DNA of 64,000 nucleotides. It comes from Reichenbachiella versicolor. GTDB lineage: Bacteria > Bacteroidota > Bacteroidia > Cytophagales > Cyclobacteriaceae. Numbering within the stretch: the first letter of the stretch is position 1; every line of letters begins with the position of its first letter. The stretch covers positions 682,001-746,000 of the forward strand of contig NZ_QFZQ01000002.1 in NCBI RefSeq assembly GCF_003171675.1, written 5' to 3'. Made by a program: the position numbers and the translations under genes. Below the pieces are notes generated by a model. That model ran no database searches. It worked only from the letters and a program-made list of their open reading frames with translations, and had not been told where the DNA came from. This document shows positions 1-11,500 of this stretch, piece by piece.

Positions 1-1662
1 CTTATTGATGTCAACAATGACTTGACGGTCACTCAAGGAATACTCCGAGTGACAGATGCAGGCCACACCATTAATATTGGAAACAATCTATCGGTAGACG
101 GTCCAAATGGTCAATTCATTGATCAACTTTCTACAGTTACATTCGATGGCAACAATCAAAATATTGGAAGTGCAGCTCTTAGTAGTACACTACTTTTCAA
201 TAATGTGATTCTTGCTGGAACAGGTACTAAAACGTTAGAAGACGGAATCGACTTGGAAGGAAACCTTACGGTGAATACCGGTGTAACTCTAGATATGCAA
301 GATGAATCATTGTCTTTTGCAGGAAATAGCTTCGATATAGATGGTAGTTTAGAGACTTCTACAGGAGCTAACTCTATTACATTCGACGGGACGGTCGTTC
401 AAGTAATTACCGGTAGTTCAGGCGCTGTTCAATTTGAGAATCTAGTAGTCAATAATACGGCAATAGGTAACAATGATATTCAATGGAATATTGGTATCTC
501 AGTTAATCAAAACTTGAACTTCATCAATGGTGTAGCTCAATCAACAGGATCTAATCCCCTTACTTTCAATGATGGGTCTACCGTATCTTATGATGGAGTG
601 CAAGACGTACTTACATCTTATATTGACTCAGACGACAATAGTTATGCCGTTGGTCCCGTTCGAAAAATTGGTGATGGTAATTTCATCTTCCCTACTGGGG
701 AAGGCTCAAGATTTGCTAGAATAGCAATTTCTAACATTGATAAAGGTAGTAACACTGACGTCTATGAAGCAGAGTATTTCTTTAGTGATAATGCCGATAG
801 AACTCAACCGTGGGATCCGAATATCGCGATTTTGAGTAGCTTGGAATACTGGGATCTAGAGAATGTTAACGGTCATAGTGGAGAACCATTTGTTTCATTG
901 TACTGGTCAGCTGCAAGTAATGTAATAGAACCAACTGAGTTGTTAGTAGCACATTATAATGGTACATCATGGGATGATGAAGGAAATAGTGTTAATCAAA
1001 ACAATGTTCCTGAAGACGAAGGCTTTGTCACTTCAAATAATAGACTAAGTTCATTCTCTCCTTTTACGTTGGCTTCCGTTAGTGCAGCAGGATTCCCACT
1101 TCCAGTGGATCTAGTTTACTTCAAAGCAGAATCGTTGCAAAATGAAATACTCGTTTCTTGGGCTACAGCCTCAGAAGTTGACAATAGTCACTTTGAAGTA
1201 TTGAGATCAACAGATGGAGTTACTTTTGAAAAAATAGGAACTGTAGAGGGTAATGGAACTACCAATACTACTTCTGAATACAGCTTCACAGACTATAGTC
1301 CGAGGTCAGGAAGAAGCTATTACAAGCTAATCCAATATGATTTAGACGGTGATTTTGAAGCGTTTGATCCAATAGCTATTAATAGACAACTAGATGAGGA
1401 TTTTTTAACAATTCAACTTATACCTAACCCAACGACGAGTTCTAATATCAATGTAAATGTTTCAAGTATTGATAAAGAATCTCCAGTATCAATCAGCTTG
1501 ATCAACATGCAAGGACACACAGTCTTCCAAGAGTCTTATGACCTATTGGAAAATCGTGAAACAATAAACATCCGAACTAATTATCAATTACCATTTGGTG
1601 TTTATCAAGTAAAAGTCCTACAAGCTGGACAAACTAAATATCTGAAATTAATTGTTCGATAA
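1..1662 (+). CDS. C-terminal part of a large T9SS-secreted surface protein (5' end outside window)
   Basis: The reading frame is open from the first base, so the start lies upstream of the window. About 553 residues are visible. The first ~190 residues are short beta-strand repeats with recurring G-N-L-T-V and TFDG patterns, as in secreted beta-helix-like adhesins. Next comes a conserved region (FPTGEGSRFARIAI, then a WDLENVNG stretch), a fibronectin-III-like segment at about nt 1096-1380 (PVDLVYFKAE, VSWATASEVDNSHFEV, YYKLIQYDLDG), and a type A T9SS sorting domain at about nt 1410-1659 (LIPNPTTSSNINV, FGVYQVKVLQAG, ending YLKLIVR). The protein should be exported by Sec, pass the outer membrane through the T9SS, and be anchored or released. 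Its C-terminus is closely similar to that of the next gene, so these are paralogues. A hairpin terminator follows. Confidence 0.9.
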   Translation, partial: LIDVNNDLTVTQGILRVTDAGHTINIGNNLSVDGPNGQFIDQLSTVTFDGNNQNIGSAALSSTLLFNNVILAGTGTKTLEDGIDLEGNLTVNTGVTLDMQDESLSFAGNSFDIDGSLETSTGANSITFDGTVVQVITGSSGAVQFENLVVNNTAIGNNDIQWNIGISVNQNLNFINGVAQSTGSNPLTFNDGSTVSYDGVQDVLTSYIDSDDNSYAVGPVRKIGDGNFIFPTGEGSRFARIAISNIDKGSNTDVYEAEYFFSDNADRTQPWDPNIAILSSLEYWDLENVNGHSGEPFVSLYWSAASNVIEPTELLVAHYNGTSWDDEGNSVNQNNVPEDEGFVTSNNRLSSFSPFTLASVSAAGFPLPVDLVYFKAESLQNEILVSWATASEVDNSHFEVLRSTDGVTFEKIGTVEGNGTTNTTSEYSFTDYSPRSGRSYYKLIQYDLDGDFEAFDPIAINRQLDEDFLTIQLIPNPTTSSNINVNVSSIDKESPVSISLINMQGHTVFQESYDLLENRETINIRTNYQLPFGVYQVKVLQAGQTKYLKLIVR

Positions 1663-1678
1663 TAAGAAGTACTATTTC

Positions 1679-1718
1679 AACAAAGGCGGCTTAGAATATA
1701 ATTCTAGGCCGTCTTGTT
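1679..1718 (+). terminator. Hairpin terminator after the first surface-protein gene
   Basis: The arms AACAAAGGCGGCTTAGAAT (1679-1697) and ATTCTAGGCCGTCTTGTT (1701-1718) pair over nearly their whole length with a 3-nt loop and a few mismatches. The hairpin starts 17 bases after the stop codon. The T-run that follows is short. Confidence 0.6.
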
Positions 1719-1775
1719 TAAAGTTTGATTGACAACTAATGTTTTTGTAAAATCCAGCAAATAGGTCTCAATAGA

Positions 1776-2039
1776 CTGCACAGTTATCTTGACACTCTGC
1801 ATGCTATGCCTAAAGGACTGCACAGATATCTCTATTCTCTGCACAGAATACTTAAAGGTCTGCACAGGCATCTTGACACTCTGCATGCTATACCTAAAGG
1901 ACTGCACAGATACCTTGACTCACTGCACAAAATGCCTAAAGGTCTGCACAGGTATCTTGACTCACTGCACACAATACCGAAAGATCTGCACAGGCATCTT
2001 GACTCACTGCACACAATGCCTAAAGATCTGTGAAGTATC
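1776..2039. repeat. Tandem array: 42-bp unit x 6, built from 21-bp half units
   Basis: Six 42-bp units run without a gap from 1776 to 2027, and a broken seventh begins at 2028. Each 42-mer is two 21-bp halves that both begin CTGCA. The first half continues CAG..ATCTTGAC and the second ends CCTAAAG. Because 42 is a multiple of 3, several frames stay open and give spurious ORFs on both strands. The array lies between two same-strand surface-protein genes, after the terminator of the first. 21 bp is two turns of B-DNA, so every CTGCA faces the same side of the helix. Function is unknown. Confidence 0.9.
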
Positions 2040-2520
2040 CTAAAAAAAGTTGACAGGTTTTACACTAATACTGATATGAGTTTACAATCTTACTCGTTAG
2101 TCCTAATTGTACATTACAAAGATGTACATAATCCTATGTGCAGTAGACAGGCTAGGATTTAGTCCTGCTTTGGATTGACTCTTTGTTACTTAACCCCTCT
2201 CCTAGCATCCACTGTACTAAGTGATTTCCTTACAAAACCTAAGTGTTTCACCTAATTCAGAAACACACCATAGAATCTTCACTCTGTTACCCGTCGAAAG
2301 TTTGCAACCATTCATCCAAGGTAAGAAGCAAGTCATCTAATCAAGACCAGCTCTGTATCAAAGGTAAAACTAGCCCAGCTATAGATTTTTTATCTTGTCA
2401 TAAGTGATTAGCTTAATGTAGAATTTAGAGAAAAGTCCCATTAAATGAGCACTTTAGATCATTTAGCTTTGAATTCAATATCTATTTTGCCCGTAGACAG
2501 TTATAACAACCTTTACCAGG
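2040..2520 (+). promoter_or_regulatory. Upstream region of giant surface-protein gene; elements shared with the paralogue
   Basis: No gene is seen here. The motif TCATCnAA occurs at 2312 and 2333 (21 bp apart), with a weaker copy at 2291. A block ATCTTG-N4-AAGTGA-n-TAGCTTAA lies at 2392-2416. Measured from the start codon, the 21-bp units begin at -212 and -191 and the block at -129. The paralogous gene at 16774 has the same elements at -213, -192 and -129. Small inverted repeats are also present, for example TGTACAT...ATGTACA near 2108-2127. I see no clean TTG/TAnnTTTG promoter here; the conserved block may contain a diverged one. Confidence 0.55.
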
Positions 2521-5500
2521 ATGAGAAATTTATACACCTTATTATTAGTAACGGTACTATTTAGTTTCAACCTCTATGCCCAAACTGGGCCGGGAGGCGT
2601 AGGTTCATCAGATGGAACCTCCAACCTTCAACTTTGGCTAAAACCAGAAGGTATGTTAAACGGTTCCAATAACCCCGCATTAAATGGTGAGACTGTTGAA
2701 ACTTGGCAAGACGCCAGTGGTCATGGTCACAATGGAGTCACAAATGATTCTGATGAAAATACGGACGGAGTACCACTGGATTCGACAATAGCCTTTTTCA
2801 ATGGTTACCCAGGACTGATCTTCGATGGTGATTATCCGGGAGGCACTGATGGTTATGTGGTTCAAGATATCAATGACGACCCTTCAGAAGCAACTGTCAT
2901 GGTTGTTTTAGCTACTGCAGACTTTGTGAATAATGTCGGAGTAATGGTAGCTTATGATAATGGCAACGCAGGTAGTACTACCCCAGGTGACAAGTCGATT
3001 GGTATTTGGGTTCAAAATGATAGAGACTTATGGGGAAGAGTCATTCAGTCTAATGGTTCCTACCAAAGCTTTAGTAACACATCTACGGTAGATTTAATAA
3101 GTAGAGACCCAAACATAATCACAGTACATGCAGACGGAGTTTCTACCTTATCTCAATTTGCTAATGGATCATTAGCGAATGCTCAAGTAACATATAATGG
3201 AACGATACAAGAATATGTTGACGTGTTAGTGGGGCGCCAGGCAGATGAAGAATTTGCTGGACATATTGGAGAGGTTGTTATTTTCAATAGAGCACTTAAC
3301 GATGCAGAGCTAATTGTTGCCAACAACTATTTGGCTTCCAAATTTGGGATCAGTGATTTGACCGATGATTTCTTTGCATTTGATAATGTTCACTTTTATG
3401 ATGTCGCAGGTATTGGACAATCTGGGACGGACACACATGTATCTTCTTATTCTGATGGTATTTTAGGTATCAATTCACCTTCTGCTCTTTCGGATGGAGA
3501 CTGGTTGTTCTTTGGACATGACGGAGCCGATGCCACGACATGGACTACTGATGAACAAATTAATGGAGATCCAAACCTTGAAAGACTTGCTAGAGAATGG
3601 CGGATCAATAAAACCAATGATGTAGGAACAGTTACTATTTCAATAGACCCTACCTCATTACCAGCCTTCAACGCTGACTTTGACTTTTACACTTTATGGG
3701 TGGATGATGATGGTGATTTCAGCACTGGAGCAACTTCTTATCCCCTTACTTTTAGCGGTGGAGTGTACAATGCAACGGGTGTCTCTTTAACAGACGGCCA
3801 ATTTATAACCATTGGAGCGTACAAACCTGAAATCAATTTCGTTCAAACTGCATTTTCTGGATTTGAAACAGTTACTCCTGCTTCATTCCAAGTGAATATA
3901 GATTATGTAGTCGATGCTAATATCACTGTCAACTATACTACTGGTGGCACAGCTGATGAAGCTACTGGAAGTGGAACATTTACAATTTCGGCTGGTAATA
4001 CATCCAGTAATACAGTGGATTTCACTATCAACAATAGTGACGGGTTTGAATCAGATGAAACAATTATTCTGACCTTGACAGGAGGTTCTCAATCTCACGG
4101 AACAATAGGATCAAATGTCAGCACTTATACTATTTATAACTCAGATGCAGCGACTACTTCCGTTCAATTCGATACTCCTCTCGAATACGCCTTCAAAAAA
4201 ACAATCACTATTGATAAAGATATGGTGGATGGTTCCTCCGATCTTGAGAATTTCCCAGTTCTCATCAAGGTGGATGGTGCTGACTTTCTAGAAATAGAGG
4301 GAGATGTACAAAGTGCGAATGGATATGATATTCGCTTTACATATGAAAATGACATCGAATGGTTGGATCATCAAATAGAACTATATGATGAAACTAACGA
4401 CATATATTTAGCTTGGGTAAAACTTCCCCTCCTATCTGCTACTGTGGATACCAAACTAGAAATGTACTATGGAAAAAGTGGCGCCACTGACCCATCGTCC
4501 ACTAGTGTATTTGGAAACGAATGGGAAGCGGTATACCACCTTGAAAATGCTAATGATGGTACTTCGAACGGAAATAATGGAACAATTAACGGAGGTGCTA
4601 GTTACGCAAGTGGTAAAATAGGGAATGGACTGGCTTTGGATGGCTCCAATGACGATTTGGAAGTCGTCAATAATGCTTCACTTGTATTCGGTCCATCAGA
4701 GAGTATTACGTTATCAGTTTGGTATAAGGGTACAGACACTTCAGGAGACTTTATGTCCATGATGAATCAGGCAGATAATGCTAAGGGATATGCTTTAAGA
4801 TATTTCTCTGGAAACCTTTCCTTTCTATTAGGAGAAGCTTTTTTGAGCTCACCAGAAGGAATCAGAGCAAACGCAACAGAAAATGTCAATGATGACGCTT
4901 GGCACTTAATCACCATGGTATATGATGGCTCGACCAACGCGTCTGGTGTCACAATCTATAAAGATGGTGATGCTTCTACATTTGGATCTATATCTAATGA
5001 TAATTTATCAACAGGATCTGACACTAACCCCGGCACCAACTTTACGATAGGTAGTAGAGTTAATGGCGGCGGCAAAACTCAATATCTTTCTGGAACTGTC
5101 GATGAAGTAAGAGTCGTAAGAGGTTTACTTTCTGGCGAATGGATTAAGACTGAGTACAACAACATGAATGACAATGGCACCTTGGTGACCTTTGATACAG
5201 AAGTTGCTAATAGTGGCTTAGCCATCTTAGAAAGTACAGATACAGTTAGCTTCGTAATCGCACTAACTAATACAGTAACGAACGATGTGACGGTCAACTA
5301 TTCTGTCACTGGAGGTTCTGCTATAGAAGGAACTGACTTCGTTTTAGCTGATGGAGTAGCTACTATTTTAGCTAATACTTCGTTTACAGTAATCACTGCC
5401 GATCTAAACAATGACGCTACAAGTGAAGCCAATGAAAATGTAATAATTGCACTATCAAACCCAAGCTCTGTAGACAATGTGTCGTTAGGGTCATCCAATG

Positions 5501-8500
5501 AGCTTGAATTCACGATTACGGATGATGATGCTGTCCCTGAAATATCATTTAGTCAAACATCTATATCTGTCAACGAAGGGGCTAACTTGATCAGCTATAC
5601 CGTAGAACTAAACGCAGCATCTGGACAAAATATAACTGTAGACTACACAGTCACAGCAGGTACAGCCACTAGCGGAGTAGATTATATTCATTCTTCAGGG
5701 ACCTTAACAATCCCAGCCGACAGTACTTCCGCGACTATATCCTTTAATGTAATTGAAGATAACGAGATAGAAACTCAAGAGAGTCTAACCATCGATCTAT
5801 CCAACCCTATCAATGCTACCTTAAATAGTTCTTTTGATCAACTGTCTATCAATATCAATGACAATGACAATCAAGGGATCGATGGACCTGCTGGTGTCGG
5901 TTATAAAGATGGCTCTGGGTCTTTGACCATGTGGTATGTTGCTGATTCCGCTACTGTAACAGGCTCTAATGTCACCGAACTTAAAAACTTAGTAGGAATC
6001 ACAGAGTATGACATGATCACCCCTGCTAGCGATCCAAACTTTGTAGACTATGCGGGAACAGGTACACTAAATGGACACGCAGAGATTAGCTTTAATGATG
6101 TTCAGGATCAATTGGCTACTAACTCTACTTTAAGTGCCTCCACATTCCCTTATAATGAAGCCACTACTTTTGTAGTAACAAGACATGATAACATGTCTCA
6201 ACTAAGTGATACATACGGAACGTCAACATCTCAAACAGGAAATGTAGCTACAGTTAGGTTTTCATCTCACCTACCATGGAACGGAATATGGTACTATGAT
6301 ATCGGTACATGCTGTGGAAGCACAGCAAGAATAAGCGGAGCCTATCAAGCTGACTGGGTAGGTGAATATGGTATTTTTTCATATATAGCGAGTAGTGATG
6401 ATGGCAAGTCTGCTTATAGAAACAATGAATTAATTGGAGGGCCTAGAGCTGGCACATCTAATTTCACCGGCCATATCAACAACTACTTCACGTTAGGGCA
6501 ATCTTGGAGTGGGAATCACTTTGAAGGCGACATTGTAGAATTCATGCTTTACACTAGTCCTGTGAATGATGCTCAAAGAATCATAATTAACAACTACCTA
6601 GCAGCCAAGTATGACCTTACTATTTCTAATGACTTATATGATTTTCAAGCAAGTCATGCAGTGGATGTTGCTGGTATTGGACAAACGGGAGGTGAATTCC
6701 ATGTAGCCGCCAAATCAAGTGTCGTAACCGTAGGAAACCCTTCTCAATTGGATGATGACGAATGGATCATATTTGGGCATGACAATGAAGACATTACAGC
6801 TTGGAACACTTCAGATATACCTTCTTCATTCAGCAACCTTCAAAGAATAGATCGTGAATGGCGATCTGATGTTACCGGCACTCCTGGTACGGCGTCTATT
6901 ATTATCGCCGATACTGAATTACCTTCTTTACCTAGTGGATATAGTGACTATGTATTGATCACAGATGAAGATGGAATAGACTGGTCAAATGCCACAGTTT
7001 ATCCAATCACTTTGGTAGATGGAGAGTACATTGCCAATGACGTCATATTAAATAGCGGAACATATTTCACTGTCGGTACTCACATTAGAACGATTGAATT
7101 TGTAGGAAATAGTTTTCAAGATTTTGAAAATGTCAATAATACAATATCTCTAAGTATATCCTTAAGGTCAGCTCAAGACATAAGTATTCCTTATACCATA
7201 TCAGGAACAGCAACTGGCGGATCTGACTATACAATTGCGAGTGGTACATTTACTATTTCTGCTGAGAACACTACTAAAACCATCGATCTAGGAATTATAG
7301 ATGAGACTGTAGAAGAATCTGATGAAACCATTATCGTTACACTAGGTGCAGCTCCTTCAGGAACAGTATTAGGTACAAACAATGTATTCACGTATACCAT
7401 CAATGATGATGATAATGTTAGATCTGTCAATCTAGATTTCTTTGATTATTCTAGACAGTTGACGATCAATGGATCAGAGGTAACTGGATCACATACTGAC
7501 TTCCCTGTCCTGATAAGCTTTACAAACAATGATCTTCGTACTGTAGCCAATGGTGGTAATGTTCAAAATGATAATGGATATGACATTGCATTTTATGATT
7601 CTTTATCTGGAAGTTGGTTAGACCATCACTTAGATTACTATATCCCTACTACTGGTGAAGTGGTTGCTTGGGTTAAAATCCCAACACTCAGCACTACTGA
7701 TGTAGAAATAACTATGTTCTATGGTAATTCAGCGATCATGTTTGATCAATCAAGTACTACCACATGGAATAGTAATTACCAAGCAGTGTGGCACATGGGA
7801 AGCGACAATTATGAAGACGGGACTGCAAATAACCTAGATGGTGTGGATCAGGGTGCAAACGACACTGACGGTATTATTGGTAGAGCCGCTTCATTTGATG
7901 GTAGCAGCAATGTAAAAGTAGCGGACGTTTCCCTCCTATCCTTTGACAGAACAGACTCTTATACCATTTCGGCGTGGTATAAAGGCACCGATTCAGGAAA
8001 AACTATAGCAGGAATAGTAGATGACAATGCCAATAGTCACGGATATGATTTGTACATAAGTACTGGAAACGGATTGATTGGATGGCAAGGTGACAATGCA
8101 GGAAATAGAGAATACATAAGGGACAATGACGCCATTAATGATGACAGTTGGCATTATTTAGTAGTGACTTGGGATGGTGCAAGTGGACAGGCATATGTTG
8201 ACGCAAATACTAATAATACAACTACTCAATCGGTTGGTACGATCGGAAACGACATCTCACCAAACGTAAGCTTCACCATAGGGTCAAGATCATCAGGAGC
8301 TGCTATTGCTCGATCAATAACTGGTGACATTGATGAAGTCAGAGTATCCAACACAGCAAGATCAGCTGATTGGATCACCACGGAATTTAATAACCAAAGC
8401 AACCCTAGTGCATTTGTAACTGTAGCTGCTGATCAAGACACTACTTTCGCTTTAACTTTAGATGAAACTATCGGTGAAGTCACTGTCAATGTCAGAATCG

Positions 8501-11500
8501 ATCCAATTGATGAAACACAAGCAACAACTATTGATTTTGGAGATCAAGCAAGTGGTACTGCTTTAATTGGCAGTGATTTTGCTCTTACTCCTGCTGAAAT
8601 CACAATTCCGGCGGGAAGTCGAACCTCTTCATTCACCTTTGATATCATCAATGACCTTCAAGACGAGGAAGATGAAACTTTTACTGTTGAATTAAGTAAT
8701 CCTTCATCCAATACTAAGCTAGGAACAACTAGCAATGCAAGTTTCACTATAACTGATGATGATTTAGCACCTACCATTGAATTTGTAGACGCCATTTCAA
8801 GTGTCAATGAAGGAAGCCCCGCTGTCACAATTGGTGTACAAATATCTGATGAATCTGGTAATGATGTTACAGTGGAATTCGCAGTAACAGGCGGAACTCC
8901 TGCTGCTACTCTTGGAGACGATTACTTAGTTCCTGCCACGTCCCCATTGAACACTGTAACAATACCTGCTGGAAGTCTAACTGGTAATATTATCATAAAC
9001 TTAATCGATGATGCTGAGATTGAAGTATTAGAAGATATAGTGATTAACCTTAGTAATCCTAGCAATGCGACTCTAGGTGGTGTCACAAGTCATACAATGA
9101 CCATCAATGACAATGACGACCTTGGCTTTAATGGACCTGGAGGAGTTGGTGAAGTAGATGGTTCTAAAACTTTGAAATTATGGTTAGCAGCTGACTCTGC
9201 AGCAGCTACAGGTGGAAATGTGACAGCTTGGAATAATGCAATCATTTCGGTTGCAGGTCTTGATTTCGCACCTATAGGCACACAACCAACACGGGTAGAC
9301 AACGCTGTAAACGGACATGCTGAAATTAGTTTCGGCAATGTAAATGATGTATTAGAGTCAGACCAAGTACTTGCTGCTTCTACATTCCCATACAATGAAG
9401 CCACTTTCTTCATTGTGACAAGAACGGACAACCTTAATCAGCAATCAAGTGCTTATACTACTGCCACTAACTCCTCTGGGGCATTGTCTGGAACCAATAT
9501 CACTGCCGCTATTCCGAATGGATCTGACGACGTTAGATTCGATCATGCTGGAGATGTATTGAGTACCAACTACCCTACTTCGTGGGCGAATGGAGAGCAC
9601 AATATATTCGTACATAGAGTTACAGCAGATTCTCAAAATGTATGGAGAAACAATGAAGTGATCCTATCAGCTGGGCCTTCAAGTACTTCTAATAACTTCA
9701 CTAATCACTCGAATTTTAATTTCTACCTTGGACGAACAGAAACAGATAACTTTCAAGGTGATATTGCTGAAGTCATCATGTTTACTCGACCCGTCTTCGA
9801 TACACAAGCTGATATTATTCAAAACTACCTAGCAGCTAAATATGGATTAACAATTGAAAATGACAAGTACGTATTTGACAACACTCATGGAAACGAAGTA
9901 GCGGGTATTGGTCAGGTTTCTTCCACTGATAACCATGTAGCTGCTGAGGCTGGAGTTATTACCATAAGCAATGCCAGTACATTGGGCAATGGAGATTATG
10001 TACTGTTTGGTCATGACAATGCTAGCATTAGTAACTGGGTAACAACTGACACCCCTGTGGGAGACAGTATCAGAAGAGTTTCCAGAGAATGGAGAATTGA
10101 TACAACGGGAACTCCAGGAACAATCACTATCGCGCTTGATACTGATTTACTCCCAACCCCTATTACGGGATATCAGGATTATGTATTATTTGTTGATGCT
10201 GACGGAGATTTTACCGATGGAGCCACTGTATATCAAACGACTTTTGTAGATGGTCAATACAAAGCAGCAGAAGTTCCAGTGGCATCTGGAGATTATTTAG
10301 CTGTAGGCATGATTATCAGAACTATATCATTCGATGTAGCTAGCTCCAATGATGTTGAATCGAACTCCCTTAACGTTAGTGTCAACCTTAACTATGCCTT
10401 CAACTCTGACATTACCTTTGATTACAATATCACTGGTGGTACAGCTACTGGAGGAAGTGATGATTATTCTGCAGCTGCTACGGATCAAATACAAATATTA
10501 GCAGGACAAACTACTGCTAGTTTTCCTCTTGGTATAATTGATGATTCGGATGCGGAAGAAGATGAGACCATAATTATTGAATTAACCAATGCGCCTTCTG
10601 GATTTAGATTTGGTGAAGATAATGAGCATACATATACTATCAACGATAATGATAATACTCGTAAGATTCATTTTGCCTCTGCCTCCTCTTCAGCAGACGA
10701 AAGTGTTGCTAATGTATCCTTAACTATTGAGCTAGAAGATCCAGCTCAAATTGATGGCGTAAATGAAACGAAAGCATATCTATCCGTTACAGGCGGTACT
10801 GCAGAATCGTCGCCTGCTCCGGATTTCACACTAGTTGCCGATACTGTTAGAATTGCAGCTGGTACCTCAAGTACTACTTTTGATTTCACAATACTAGACG
10901 ACGTATTAAGTGAAGCAGATGAGACGATAGAAATTAGTCTTTCTTCGCCAGGAAATGCCAATATTGGAACTAATGAAGTGTATACATATACTATCCAAGA
11001 TAATGAATCAACTGTCTCTGTAGATTTTCAAGACCTTACTACTACTATAGACGAAGGGGGTAGTATTGCTCGAGTTGTTGTTGAGCTATCTTCACCTTCA
11101 GGCCAAGATGTTCAAGTTAACTACAGTGCTACAGGTGGATCTGCTACAGGTTCTGGTACTGACTATGCTTTAGCAGATGGTACTATTACCATCACTGCTG
11201 GAAATCAGATTGGCTCTATCAACGTTGCTTTAACTGACGATAGTGAAGAGGAGTCTGCGGAAACAATCATCATTGAGATAAGTGGTGCTACAGGAGCATC
11301 TGTAACTGGCACACCTACGCATACTATTACTCTAGTAGACAATGATGCGGATTTTGGATTCTATGGGCCGGGAGGTGTTGGTTCTGCAGTAAATAACATC
11401 CTATGGTTAGATGCTGAAAATATCAATGGCAAAGGAGCTGCAAGTCCAGCAGATGGTAGTACGGTCGGTACTTGGGTTGATCGATCTGGTAATAGTCACG

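Noticed and set aside
1776-2039. CRISPR array
   Set aside because: Units are contiguous with no unique spacers, the period is 21/42 bp, and there are no cas genes in the window.
1704-2043. Several overlapping ORFs on both strands (60-84 aa)
   Set aside because: They are a by-product of the 42-bp repeat: a unit divisible by 3 keeps frames open. No start context or conserved protein feature.
9090-9431. Minus-strand ORFs inside the giant genes (for example 113 aa here, 152 aa at 25266-25724)
   Set aside because: They are shadows of the repetitive, Ser/Thr/Gly-rich coding strand; no domain or start context.
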